A DNA stretch of 64,000 bases from an uncultured Pelagibacteraceae bacterium (GTDB lineage Bacteria > Pseudomonadota > Alphaproteobacteria > Pelagibacterales > Pelagibacteraceae): NCBI GenBank assembly GCA_902573865.1, contig CACGLI010000001.1, forward strand, positions 1 through 64,000, written 5' to 3'. The notes under the pieces were generated by a model. The model made no database searches, was not told the origin of the DNA, and worked only from the letters and a program-made list of their open reading frames with translations. The translations under genes were made by a program, and so were the position numbers. Within the stretch, counting starts at the first letter, position 1, and every line of letters begins with the position of its first letter. Below, piece by piece: positions 32,544 through 42,597 of this stretch.

Positions 32544-33268
32544 TGAGTAAAATTAAATTAGGAGTGAATATTGATCATGTTGCAACTGTAAGGAATGCTA
32601 GAGGTGAAAACTATCCTGATCCTTTACAAGCAGCTATGTTGGCACAAAAATATGGCGCAGATTCAATTACTATTCATCTTAGAGAAGATAGAAGACACAT
32701 TAATGATAGTGATTTAAAAAAGATAAATTCAAAATTGAAAATACCATTAAATCTTGAAATGGCTCCAACAAAGGAAATGCTAAAAATAGCTCTAAAAGAA
32801 AATCCAGACTATGTATGCCTAGTACCAGAAAATAGAAAGGAAATCACTACGGAGGGTGGTTTAAATCTAGATCATAATAAAGAACTTTTAAAAAATATAA
32901 TTTTTAAATTAAAAAAGAAAAAAATTAGAGTAAGTTTATTCATAGAACCCAATCAAAATGATATTATCAAAGCTAAATTTTTCTATAACTCAGATTGTAT
33001 AGAAATTCATTCTGGTAAAATCTGTCGACTAATTGATAGAAACAAAAAATATAATAAAGAACTTAAGAAAATCAGAAATGCAATTAACATGGCACATATA
33101 ATTGGTCTTGAGGCTCATGTTGGCCATGGGTTAAATTTTAAATCAGCAAAAATTATAAGTAAACTGAAACATATAAAAGAATTTAATATTGGTCATTTTT
33201 TAATTGGAAATTCTATTTTTAATGGATTTCGCTATACAATTAATAAATTTAAAAAAATTATTAAATAA
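32543..33268 (+). CDS. pdxJ: Pyridoxine 5'-phosphate synthase
   Basis: KLGVNIDHVATVRNARGENYPDPLQAA; GLEAHVGHGLN. Confidence 0.97.
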   Translation: MSKIKLGVNIDHVATVRNARGENYPDPLQAAMLAQKYGADSITIHLREDRRHINDSDLKKINSKLKIPLNLEMAPTKEMLKIALKENPDYVCLVPENRKEITTEGGLNLDHNKELLKNIIFKLKKKKIRVSLFIEPNQNDIIKAKFFYNSDCIEIHSGKICRLIDRNKKYNKELKKIRNAINMAHIIGLEAHVGHGLNFKSAKIISKLKHIKEFNIGHFLIGNSIFNGFRYTINKFKKIIK

Positions 33269-33270
33269 TT

Positions 33271-33654
33271 ATGAATATTTATGGTATTGGGATTGATATA
33301 GTAAAAATTTCTAGATTTAGCAAATTGATAAAAAAAAAAAGTTACCTAAAAAGAATATTTTCAAAAAAAGAAATTCAAAAATGTTTAAAAAAAAAAATTA
33401 ATTTAAAAGCATGTTTTGCAAAAAAATTTGCAGCTAAAGAAGCATTTTCAAAAGCTATTGGAACTGGTATTTCTGAGGGACTTAATTTTCATGAAATTGA
33501 GATCGATAACGAAAAAAATGGCAAACCTCTCATAAGATTAAAAAATAAAAGTTCAAAAAAAATTAAATTTATATTAAAAAATAATTATAGCTTAAATTTA
33601 ACTATATCTGATGAAAAAGAATATGCTATTGCAATGGTCCTTATTTCAAAATGA
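33271..33654 (+). CDS. acpS: Holo-[acyl-carrier-protein] synthase
   Basis: IYGIGIDIVKISRF; FAAKEAFSKAIGTGI. Confidence 0.94.
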   Translation: MNIYGIGIDIVKISRFSKLIKKKSYLKRIFSKKEIQKCLKKKINLKACFAKKFAAKEAFSKAIGTGISEGLNFHEIEIDNEKNGKPLIRLKNKSSKKIKFILKNNYSLNLTISDEKEYAIAMVLISK

Positions 33655-34388
33655 AACAAAAACTAATCCACATTATAATAGATAATATAAAAACTTTAAT
33701 CTTTGCTATAATAATAGCTGTTTTAATTAGGTCTTTATTTTTCCAGCCTTTCTACATTCCATCTTCTTCTATGGAGCCAACACTTTTGATTGGTGATCGT
33801 ATTTTTGTAAACAAATATAAGTATGGATACAGTAAACACTCGTTTCCATTTAGTCCTAATTTCTCTGACAAGAGATTTTTTTACAAGACTCCTCAGAGAG
33901 GAGACTTAGTTGTTTTCAAAACACCTGCGGACAATAGAACTGATTATATAAAAAGACTAATTGGATTACCTGGTGAAACTATTCAATTTATTAATGGCAA
34001 TCTTTTCATTAACAATCAAAAAATTTTGAAATCAAAAACGGATTACAATGTTGATGTAAGATGTGGACCTTTTAAATTTAATACAAATATTTTTAAAGAA
34101 ACATTGCCAAATGGAAAAAGTTATTATGTTGCATATAATTCAGAAACTAAAATTGAAAATTCTGACAAATATGTCGTACCAGATAAACATTATTTCTTTA
34201 TTGGAGATAATAGAGACTGTTCTAAAGATAGTAGATTTTTAACTAGTGTCGGATATGTAAATCAAATTAATCTGGTTGGAAGAGCCAGTTTCATATTTTT
34301 CTCCAATGATACTATTACAAGTCCTTTACTAAAATTTTGGAATATTAATGACTCAATAAGAATAAAGAGATTTTTTAAAAAATTATGA
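33651..34388 (+). CDS. lepB: Signal peptidase I
   Basis: IPSSSMEPTLLIGDRIFVNKY; GDLVVFKTP...YIKRLIGLPGE; FIGDNRDCSKDSR. Confidence 0.96.
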   Translation: MKQKLIHIIIDNIKTLIFAIIIAVLIRSLFFQPFYIPSSSMEPTLLIGDRIFVNKYKYGYSKHSFPFSPNFSDKRFFYKTPQRGDLVVFKTPADNRTDYIKRLIGLPGETIQFINGNLFINNQKILKSKTDYNVDVRCGPFKFNTNIFKETLPNGKSYYVAYNSETKIENSDKYVVPDKHYFFIGDNRDCSKDSRFLTSVGYVNQINLVGRASFIFFSNDTITSPLLKFWNINDSIRIKRFFKKL

Positions 34389-35059
34389 TCAAAATTGCTT
34401 CACTAGATTTTTTATCAAAAAATAAGATTAAGTTTAAAGATGAAAATCTTTTAAGAAAATCTTTAACTCATAAAAGTTATGATAATGTAAATAATAATGA
34501 AAAGTTAGAATTCTTAGGCGATAGAGTTTTAGGTTTAATCATATCTAAGCAGCTTATGGAAATGTATCCAGATGAAAAGGAGGGCACGCTTGATAAAAAA
34601 TTTGCAAACTTGGTAAATAAAAAAACCTGCTATCAAATAGCAAAACAATTAAATCTTAAAAAACACATGTTTTTAGGTGAAAGTTATAAAAATAGAAATA
34701 AATCAGATGAAAAAATCACCAGTGACTGTCTCGAAGCATTAATAGGTGCTATTTATATTGATAATGGTTTTAAAATTACCGAAAAGTTTGTTTTGCTAAC
34801 TTGGCGTGAACAAATTGAAAATTCAATTGAGACATATATTGACTCAAAAACAAAACTTCAAGAATATTGCTTAAAAAAGTATAAGGAACTTCCAAAATAT
34901 CTTACTTTCAGTAAAACCGGACCAAATCATGACCCATTTTTTAAAGTAGGTGTTACAATTCCTAATTCCAAAAAAGTAATGGGTGCAGGAAAATCTATAA
35001 AAATCGCTCAACAAAATGCAGCTACAAAGTTATTGGCCATATTGAAAATTACATTATGA
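34385..35059 (+). CDS. rnc: Ribonuclease III
   Basis: NEKLEFLGDRVLGLIIS; SDCLEALIGAIYIDNG; C-terminal dsRBD. Confidence 0.96.
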   Translation: MIKIASLDFLSKNKIKFKDENLLRKSLTHKSYDNVNNNEKLEFLGDRVLGLIISKQLMEMYPDEKEGTLDKKFANLVNKKTCYQIAKQLNLKKHMFLGESYKNRNKSDEKITSDCLEALIGAIYIDNGFKITEKFVLLTWREQIENSIETYIDSKTKLQEYCLKKYKELPKYLTFSKTGPNHDPFFKVGVTIPNSKKVMGAGKSIKIAQQNAATKLLAILKITL

Positions 35060-35733
35060 ATTGGGAAGATGAGGGAATTTTACTTTTAAAAAAAAAATTT
35101 AGAGAAAATGCCAACTTAGTAAATATCTTTACAAAAAATCATGGTAAAACTTCTGGTATTGTATATGGAGGAAACTCTAGAAAAATAAGAAATTATCTTC
35201 AGGTAGGCAATCGTTTATATTTAAATCACAAAGCTAAAAATGATAATAAAATAGGTTACTTTCAAACAGAGCTAATTGAACCGATTTCTCCTAAATATTT
35301 TGATGATAAGATAAGATCGTGTGTATTAGGATGCACCACTTCAATACTCAATTGTTTGTTACCTGATTTGCAAAAAAACACAGATATATACAAAGCATTG
35401 AATATTTTTTTTAAAAATTTAGATAGTGATAGTTTTATTTTTTATTACTTAAAATGGGAAATCGAATTAATTCAACAATTAGGTTATGGTATAAATATAG
35501 GGGATAAAAGTAAATTTAATGAAGATCAAGATGGGTTACTTTCTTTTAAAATTGATGAGTTCTCATATGAAATTCCAAAATTTTTGGTGGGAGGAGAAAT
35601 ACACTCAAATTATTCAAATCAATTAGTAAAAAAGGGATTGATATTTACTAAAAATCTTTTTTTAAATAAAATTTTTAATGTTAATAATATTCAATTTCCT
35701 AGACAAAGAATAATTTTAGAAAAATACTTTTAA
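35056..35733 (+). CDS. recO: DNA repair protein RecO
   Basis: NWEDEGILLLKKKFRENANLVNIFTKNHGKTSGIVYGG. Confidence 0.9.
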   Translation: MNWEDEGILLLKKKFRENANLVNIFTKNHGKTSGIVYGGNSRKIRNYLQVGNRLYLNHKAKNDNKIGYFQTELIEPISPKYFDDKIRSCVLGCTTSILNCLLPDLQKNTDIYKALNIFFKNLDSDSFIFYYLKWEIELIQQLGYGINIGDKSKFNEDQDGLLSFKIDEFSYEIPKFLVGGEIHSNYSNQLVKKGLIFTKNLFLNKIFNVNNIQFPRQRIILEKYF

Positions 35734-36722
35734 TTTTTTTTCAATTGATTTGCAATTTCCTCAGCAAAATAAGTTATTATTGCTGATGAACCAGCGCGTT
35801 TAAAAGATATCAAACTTTCTTTAATTGACCCATTATTCAATATTTTATTTTTAATACCTAATTTTATTAAACTATATTCACCTGATACTTGATAAGCAAA
35901 CACTGGGATTTTAAAATTATCTTTGATTTTCTTTATAATATCTAAATATAACATTCCAGGTTTTACCATTACAAAATCGGCCCCCTCTTTAATATCTAGA
36001 GCTACCTCTCGTAAAGCTTCATCTGAATTCCTAAAATCCATTTGATAGGATTTCTTGTCACCCTGCAGCAATTTTTTTGATCCTACTGCATCTCTAAATG
36101 GTCCGTAAAAATTTGAAGCGTATTTAACTGCGTATGATAATATCTTAGTGTTAATAAAATTATTTTTTTCCAATGATTTTCTTATAAGACCAATTCTTCC
36201 ATCCATCATGTCAGATGGAGCGATAATATCACAATTATTTTTTGCGTATAATAATGCTTGTTGAATTAAAACTTTTATTGTTTCATCATTTACCACTTTA
36301 TTATTTTTAAGTAGTCCGTCATGACCATGATTTGTAAAAGGATCTAAAGCCACATCACACATTACGCCTATTTCAAAGTTTTTTTTAATAGTTTTAAGTG
36401 CTCTACAGATTAAGTTGTTTTCATTTAAAGCTTCGGATCCAAAAACATCTTTTTTGCTAGGTGATATATATGGAAATAAAGCTACAAGTGGTATCTTAAG
36501 TTTTTCTATACGTTTTATAACTGATCCTAATTTATCTAAAGAGTAGCGATAAACTCCAGGCATAGAATGAATTTTCTCAATTTTATTTTTTCCTTCACAT
36601 ATAAAAATGGGCATTATTAAATCATTAATGGATAAATTGTTTTCACTAATTAATCTTCTCACCCAATCTTCATTTCTTCCTCTTCTAAGACGAGTACTGG
36701 GGTATTTTCCATGAAATTTCAT
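35730..36722 (-). CDS. hemB: Delta-aminolevulinic acid dehydratase
   Basis: PSTRLRRGRNEDWVRRL; PSDMMDGRIGLIR; YQMDFRNSDEALREV; MVKPGMLYLDII. Confidence 0.96.
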   Translation of the reverse strand: MKFHGKYPSTRLRRGRNEDWVRRLISENNLSINDLIMPIFICEGKNKIEKIHSMPGVYRYSLDKLGSVIKRIEKLKIPLVALFPYISPSKKDVFGSEALNENNLICRALKTIKKNFEIGVMCDVALDPFTNHGHDGLLKNNKVVNDETIKVLIQQALLYAKNNCDIIAPSDMMDGRIGLIRKSLEKNNFINTKILSYAVKYASNFYGPFRDAVGSKKLLQGDKKSYQMDFRNSDEALREVALDIKEGADFVMVKPGMLYLDIIKKIKDNFKIPVFAYQVSGEYSLIKLGIKNKILNNGSIKESLISFKRAGSSAIITYFAEEIANQLKKN

Positions 36723-36798
36723 AAATTTTTATTTATTAAACTTTTTTTTTGAGTTAAATATATTATTATTAAATATTATACAATTAATATAAAAAACT

Positions 36799-37236
36799 TT
36801 GAAATCATTATTTAAAAAAATTTGTATTGCCTCAGACCATGCCGGTTTTGAAATTAAAGAGCTTATAAAAGATGTCTTAATAAACAATGATATTTCAGTA
36901 ATAGATCTAGGCCCCGTAAACAATAATTCAGTAGATTACCCAGATTATGCAAAAAAAGTGAGAAACAGAATCAAAGCAAAAAGAAGTGATATTGGCATTT
37001 TAGTATGTGGGTCAGGAACTGGAATGGCTATTTCAGCCAATAAGAGCAAGGATATCCGGGCAGCAGTGTGCTATAATAGCAAATCAACATATTTGAGTAG
37101 AGCTCATAATAATGCTAATATAATTTGCTTAGGGGCTAGAATGACAAACAAAAAAACAATAATAAATAATGTGAAAATATTTTTAAAAACTAAGTTTGAA
37201 GGTGGAAGACACTTGAAAAGGATTAACAAATTATAA
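36799..37236 (+). CDS. rpiB: Ribose 5-phosphate isomerase B (TTG start)
   Basis: [26 protein letters not shown]; no ATG available near the N-terminus, TTG at 36799. Confidence 0.92.
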   Translation: MKSLFKKICIASDHAGFEIKELIKDVLINNDISVIDLGPVNNNSVDYPDYAKKVRNRIKAKRSDIGILVCGSGTGMAISANKSKDIRAAVCYNSKSTYLSRAHNNANIICLGARMTNKKTIINNVKIFLKTKFEGGRHLKRINKL

Positions 37237-37237
37237 T

Positions 37238-38542
37238 ATGTCATCTGTAACTAAAATTAAAACCTATTTCTCAAAATTATTTGATAAAGAGTTAAAATCA
37301 AGTGATAAAGAACTTTATGAGTCGATTAAGCTAGAGCATGAAAGACAATCAAAACACATTGAGCTTATTGCTTCAGAAAATATTGTTTCTAAAGCTGTTT
37401 TACAAGCCCAAGGATCAGTTTTAACAAATAAATATGCCGAAGGTTACTCTGGCAAAAGATACTATGGTGGATGCGAGTACGTCGATATTTCTGAAAACTT
37501 AGCAATAGAAAGAGCAAAAAAACTTTTTAATTGTAAATTTGCCAATGTTCAACCTCACTCTGGTGCTCAAGCTAACGGTGCTGTTTATTTAGCACTACTT
37601 AAGCCTGGAGATACAACACTTGCTATGAGCTTAAACTCAGGTGGGCATCTAACTCATGGAGCAAAACCTGCCCAGTCTGGAAAATGGTTTAACGCTATTC
37701 ATTATGAAATCGATAAAAAAAGTGGTCTCATAGATTATAACAGTGTTGAAAAACTTGCTGTTGAACATAAACCTAAATTAATTATTGCTGGTGGAAGTGC
37801 CTATTCAAGAGCAATTGATTTTAAAAAATTTAGAGAGATTGCAGATAAAGTTGATGCTTACTTGTTAGTTGATATGGCACATTTCTCCGGTCTAGTAGCA
37901 GGTGGTGTTTATCCTAACCCTATAGATTTTGCTGATGTAATAACATCTACAACTCACAAAGTCCTGAGAGGTCCAAGAGGAGGAATTATTTTGACAAATA
38001 GAGAAGATCTTTCTAAAAAATTTAACAGTGCAGTTTTTCCCGGTCTCCAAGGTGGTCCTTTGATGCATGTCGTAGCTGCTAAAGCTGTTTGTTTCAAAGA
38101 AGCTTTGAGTGAAGATTTTAAAACTTATTCTAAAAATGTGATCTTGAATGCCAGAGCACTTTCAGACAAATTAATGAAAAATAACTTTAAAATATTTTCT
38201 GGCGGCACTGATACGCATCTAATGCTTGTAGACTTAAGACCATACGGAATAACAGGAAAAGATGCAGAGGCTAGTTTAGGTAGAGCAAATATTACTTGTA
38301 ACAAAAATGGTATTCCTTTTGATACACAAAGCCCTATGATCACATCAGGTATTAGATTAGGAACTCCTGCTGGAACTACTAGAGGTTTTGGAAAAAAAGA
38401 ATTTGAATTAATTGGGGATTTGATCACTAAAACTTTAAAAGGATTGTCCGAAAATTCAGCTGATAACTCAAAAATTGAGAAAGAAGTTCAAAAAGAGGTC
38501 ATTGATCTTTGTGCATCTTTTCCTATATATAGTATTAACTAA
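37238..38542 (+). CDS. glyA: Serine hydroxymethyltransferase
   Basis: [52 protein letters not shown]. Confidence 0.98.
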   Translation: MSSVTKIKTYFSKLFDKELKSSDKELYESIKLEHERQSKHIELIASENIVSKAVLQAQGSVLTNKYAEGYSGKRYYGGCEYVDISENLAIERAKKLFNCKFANVQPHSGAQANGAVYLALLKPGDTTLAMSLNSGGHLTHGAKPAQSGKWFNAIHYEIDKKSGLIDYNSVEKLAVEHKPKLIIAGGSAYSRAIDFKKFREIADKVDAYLLVDMAHFSGLVAGGVYPNPIDFADVITSTTHKVLRGPRGGIILTNREDLSKKFNSAVFPGLQGGPLMHVVAAKAVCFKEALSEDFKTYSKNVILNARALSDKLMKNNFKIFSGGTDTHLMLVDLRPYGITGKDAEASLGRANITCNKNGIPFDTQSPMITSGIRLGTPAGTTRGFGKKEFELIGDLITKTLKGLSENSADNSKIEKEVQKEVIDLCASFPIYSIN

Positions 38543-38555
38543 AATATAAATTACT

Positions 38556-39020
38556 ATGCTTTGTCCCTTTTGTAGAGAAAAAGACACATCAGTTGTAGAC
38601 TCTCGTCCAACAGAAGACGGAACAGCTATTCGAAGAAGAAGATTATGCGGGTGTGAAAGAAAAGAGCGATTTACAACATTTGAAAGAGTTCAATTTCAGG
38701 AATTAACTGTAATAAAAGGATCTAGCAAAAGAGAGCCTTTTGATAGAGATAAAATTTCTAAGTCAATTAGAATCGCAACAAGAAAAAGACCAATAGACAG
38801 TGAAACTATTGAAAAATTTATTTCAAAAATTGTTAGAAATTTAGAGGGTTTGGGCGAAAGTGAGATACCAACTTCCACTATTGGTAAATTTATTATGGAA
38901 GGACTTTCAAATTTAGATCAAGTTGCTTATGTTCGTTTTGCTTCTGTATACAAAAATTTTAAGGAGGCTAAAGATTTTGAACAATTTATTGGCAATTTAG
39001 ATGAGTCAAAATCAAAGTAA
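38556..39020 (+). CDS. nrdR: Transcriptional repressor NrdR
   Basis: [32 protein letters not shown]-cone domain follows. Confidence 0.95.
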   Translation: MLCPFCREKDTSVVDSRPTEDGTAIRRRRLCGCERKERFTTFERVQFQELTVIKGSSKREPFDRDKISKSIRIATRKRPIDSETIEKFISKIVRNLEGLGESEIPTSTIGKFIMEGLSNLDQVAYVRFASVYKNFKEAKDFEQFIGNLDESKSK

Positions 39021-40077
39021 TTTAATCAAATTAGCGATTGAGAAAGCAAAACAAAATCTTGGAAGCACAGGAGAGAATCCTTCAGTTGGCTGTCTTGTAG
39101 TAAAGAACAATTCGGTTATTTCTTCCGCAATAACCTCTAAAAACGGCAGACCACATGCAGAATTTTTAGCACTTTCAAAAAATAAAAATTTTTATAACGC
39201 TCAACTATATGTATCATTAGAACCTTGCTCACATTATGGTAAAACGCCGCCGTGCACTAATATTATTTTAAAAAAAAAAATTAAGAAAGTTATTTTTCCT
39301 TTTGTTGATAATAATCCAATAACTAGAAGAAAAGCTTTCCATATTTTAAAAAAAAAAAGAATTAAAGTTATTCATTCAAAAAAGAATAACCAATATGAAA
39401 TATATAAGAGTTATTTTAATCAATTTTTAAACAATATACCTTATATTGATGCAAAAATAGCAATTTCAAAAGATCTTTTTACTATTAACAAAAAAAATAG
39501 ATGGATAACAAATATATATTCAAGAAAAAGAGGGCATTTATTAAGATCTAAATATAATTGTATAATTACCAGTTATAAAACAATAAATAAAGATAACCCG
39601 ATGTTTGATTGCCGCATTGAAGGTCTTGAAAATAAATCACCCCATGTAGTTATTTTTGATAGGCATCTCAATTTATCGAAAAATTTAAAAATTATGATAA
39701 ATAAAATACCCAGAAGAAAATTATATATAGTTACTTCTAGTAACGATAAAAATAAAATTAAATACTTTAAAAGAAAAGGTTTTATAATATTATTTTTTAA
39801 ATCTTTGAAAACCGTAGAAGACTATAAGAAAGTTTTGATGTACCTGAAGAATAAAAGTTATCACAGGATACTTCTAGAATCTGGTCTCGGATTATTAAAT
39901 TATTTTTTAAAAAATAATTTCATTAATTCATTATATTTATTTAAATCAAATACTAAATTAAATTCTTATGGTAAAAATAATTATTCTAATAATTTAATTA
40001 AATGTTATAATCGAAGAAAGAAAATAAAAGTCAATCTTTTCGGCGATGAACTTTTTAAACTTACTTTAAAAAAATAA
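39001..40077 (+). CDS. ribD: Bifunctional riboflavin deaminase/reductase RibD
   Basis: [35 protein letters not shown] deaminase motifs. Confidence 0.95.
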   Translation: MSQNQSNLIKLAIEKAKQNLGSTGENPSVGCLVVKNNSVISSAITSKNGRPHAEFLALSKNKNFYNAQLYVSLEPCSHYGKTPPCTNIILKKKIKKVIFPFVDNNPITRRKAFHILKKKRIKVIHSKKNNQYEIYKSYFNQFLNNIPYIDAKIAISKDLFTINKKNRWITNIYSRKRGHLLRSKYNCIITSYKTINKDNPMFDCRIEGLENKSPHVVIFDRHLNLSKNLKIMINKIPRRKLYIVTSSNDKNKIKYFKRKGFIILFFKSLKTVEDYKKVLMYLKNKSYHRILLESGLGLLNYFLKNNFINSLYLFKSNTKLNSYGKNNYSNNLIKCYNRRKKIKVNLFGDELFKLTLKK

Positions 40078-40661
40078 TGTTTAACGGAATAATTTATAAT
40101 ACTGGTAAAATAAAACAAATATTTAGGACTAAAAATAGTATGATTATTGGTTTAAGAACAGGCTTTAAACTAAATCAAAAAGATTTAGGATCATCTATTT
40201 CATGTAACGGTGTTTGTCTGACCCTTACAAAAATTAAAAATAAATTATTATTTTTTTACTTATCCTCTGAAACTTTAAGTAGAAGTAATTTTTTAAGGGT
40301 TAAAAAAAATGATATCATAAATCTGGAAAAATCAATTAAACATGGTGATTTAATCTCAGGCCATTATAGCTTTGGTCATATTGATTGTTGCGGAAAAATA
40401 AAAAAAATTATTAAAATTGGTCAAACATGGACCGTTGAAATTATGTTAAGAAAAGATATTTTAAAAAAATTAGTCGATAAGGGATCTATTACTATAAATG
40501 GAGTTTCTTTAACTATTTCAAAAGTAAAAATAAAAAGTATCATATTAACAATTATTCCACACACTTTAAAAATGACGAATTTAATTTATTTAAAGAAAAA
40601 CGATTTAGTAAATATAGAAATTGATATGTTAAGTAAATATATTTCAAAATATTTTAAATAA
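40077..40661 (+). CDS. ribE: Riboflavin synthase
   Basis: [33 protein letters not shown]; duplicated lumazine-binding domains. Confidence 0.94.
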   Translation: MFNGIIYNTGKIKQIFRTKNSMIIGLRTGFKLNQKDLGSSISCNGVCLTLTKIKNKLLFFYLSSETLSRSNFLRVKKNDIINLEKSIKHGDLISGHYSFGHIDCCGKIKKIIKIGQTWTVEIMLRKDILKKLVDKGSITINGVSLTISKVKIKSIILTIIPHTLKMTNLIYLKKNDLVNIEIDMLSKYISKYFK

Positions 40662-40663
40662 AA

Positions 40664-41734
40664 ATGAAAAATAATTTTTTATCTCCGATCAAAGATATTA
40701 TAAAAGATGCAAAACTAGGAAAACTATTTATTCTTGTTGATGATAAAAATAGAGAAAACGAGGGTGATTTAGTAGTAGCAGCATCAAAATGTAATTATAA
40801 AAAGATTAATTTCATGATAACCCACGGCAGAGGTCTTGTTTGTTTAGCTTTAACAAAAAAAAAAGTAAATGAATTAGGGCTTCCATTAATGTCTTCGGTA
40901 AATAAATCGAGAATGCAAACTGCATTTACAGTTTCCATAGAGTCAAAAAAAGGTATTACAACTGGTATTTCTGCGTTTGATAGAGCGAAAACGATTAAAA
41001 CAGCGATCAATATTAAGGCTAAAAAAAGTGATATAGTTTCCCCTGGCCATGTTTTTCCATTAGTTTCAAGAAATGGGGGTGTTTTGGAAAGAGCAGGACA
41101 TACAGAAGCATCAGTAGACATAGTTAAATTAGCTAAATTAAATCCTAGTGCTGTAATTTGTGAAGTAATGAATCAAGATGGGAGAATGGCTAGAATAAAA
41201 GACCTTATTAAATTCTCAAAAAAACATAATATTAAGATTGCTAGTATATCAGACTTAATAGCATACAGATTTAAAAATGAAAAACTTATTACTAATACAC
41301 TCAATTCGAAATTTCATACAAAAGAATTTAAAAATTGTGAGATTAAAACCTATAAAAATAACTTTAACAATTTAAATAGCGTAGTTATAAAGAAAGGAAA
41401 TTTAAATAAGTCGTCTGTCGTACCAGTAAGGGTTTTATCAACCAACTTAAATAAAAAAAATTTTATTAATGAGACAAAAATAAAGAAAAGTTTAAAATTT
41501 TTGAATAAAAATAACAAATTTGTTTTAATTCTTATACAGGATAAGAAATCAATCAAAGAGAAAATTGTTGAAGAAACTACTAAAAGTAACATCCTAAGAT
41601 ATTACGGATTTGGCGCGCAAATTATTAAAAATCTTGGACTTAAGAAAATTATTCTAGTATCTAGCTCATTAAAAAAGATTATAGGATTAGAAGGTTTTGG
41701 TATAAAAATTATTAAACAAAAAATATTAAAATGA
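40664..41734 (+). CDS. ribB: 3,4-dihydroxy-2-butanone 4-phosphate synthase with degenerate GTP cyclohydrolase II-like C-terminus (RibBX type)
   Basis: N-terminal DENREGDLVVAA-like (DDKNRENEGDLVVAA) and GHTEASVDI; C-terminal RibA region lacks the zinc-binding Cys cluster. Confidence 0.93.
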   Translation: MKNNFLSPIKDIIKDAKLGKLFILVDDKNRENEGDLVVAASKCNYKKINFMITHGRGLVCLALTKKKVNELGLPLMSSVNKSRMQTAFTVSIESKKGITTGISAFDRAKTIKTAINIKAKKSDIVSPGHVFPLVSRNGGVLERAGHTEASVDIVKLAKLNPSAVICEVMNQDGRMARIKDLIKFSKKHNIKIASISDLIAYRFKNEKLITNTLNSKFHTKEFKNCEIKTYKNNFNNLNSVVIKKGNLNKSSVVPVRVLSTNLNKKNFINETKIKKSLKFLNKNNKFVLILIQDKKSIKEKIVEETTKSNILRYYGFGAQIIKNLGLKKIILVSSSLKKIIGLEGFGIKIIKQKILK

Positions 41735-42120
41735 AAAAAAAGAAAATTCTTATTGTAGCTTCTAAATATTATTCAAATATAATTGATTTAAAGTTGAAAA
41801 TTGTATGTAATTTGTTAAAGAAAAATAGAATATCTTATAATGTTATTAAAGTTTCTGGTTCATTCGAAATACCTCTTGCAATCTCCAAAAACATCAAAAA
41901 ATTCGATGGTTTCATTGCATTAGGCTGTATAATAAAAGGTCAAACCGCACATAATCAATTGATATCTCAAGCAATATTCAATGGTTTAATAAATCTAATG
42001 ATTAAAAATAATAAACCAATAGCCAACGCCATTTTGACAACAGACTCAACAAGTCAAGCAAAACAACGAATTAAGAAAAAGTCGTTGGAGGCTCTTAAAG
42101 CAATTAAAAGTTTTTTATAA
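41731..42120 (+). CDS. ribH: 6,7-dimethyl-8-ribityllumazine synthase
   Basis: VSGSFEIPLAIS; ALGCIIKGQTAHNQLIS. Confidence 0.93.
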   Translation: MKKKKILIVASKYYSNIIDLKLKIVCNLLKKNRISYNVIKVSGSFEIPLAISKNIKKFDGFIALGCIIKGQTAHNQLISQAIFNGLINLMIKNNKPIANAILTTDSTSQAKQRIKKKSLEALKAIKSFL

Positions 42121-42124
42121 CACT

Positions 42125-42517
42125 ATGGCAAACAATAAGATTGTTACACCCCGAGTGAAAATTATTCAAAATTTATATTCTAAAAAATCAAACCCAGATA
42201 TTTCTATAAAATATAACAAAAACCAGTTTAAAAAGTTTATCAAAGATGTCACAGAAGGAACAATAGAACGAGAAGAACTAATCGATGAAATTATAGAAAC
42301 GAACCTTAAAGATGATATTAATATGAATAAAACTGACAAAATACTCTTGATAATTATACGAGCGGCAATATTTGAGCTTTTATTTAAACATAATAACAAA
42401 ATTAGTGTAATAATTAGTGAATATTTGAAAACTGCAGAGTTATTTCTCGAAAAAGGAAAAATAGCTTATTTAAATGCTATTCTGGACAAAATTTCTAAAA
42501 TTCTTAGAAAAAGTTAA
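42125..42517 (+). CDS. nusB: Transcription antitermination factor NusB
   Basis: Position after rib[16 protein letters not shown]...[13 protein letters not shown]. Confidence 0.88.
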   Translation: MANNKIVTPRVKIIQNLYSKKSNPDISIKYNKNQFKKFIKDVTEGTIEREELIDEIIETNLKDDINMNKTDKILLIIIRAAIFELLFKHNNKISVIISEYLKTAELFLEKGKIAYLNAILDKISKILRKS

Positions 42518-42597
42518 TATTTTTGTTATTTGTTCGAAAATTTTGTAAGTTTTACTTGCGTTTCATTTATTATTTTGGCAATTATCTTTTTTTTATT

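Noticed and set aside
37200-37240. Glycine riboswitch before glyA
   Set aside because: rpiB and glyA are 1 nt apart; no glycine-aptamer motif is present.
42523-42597. 25-residue N-terminal extension of hppA
   Set aside because: Conserved pyrophosphatase N-terminus starts at ATG 42598; the extension is AT-rich spacer translation.
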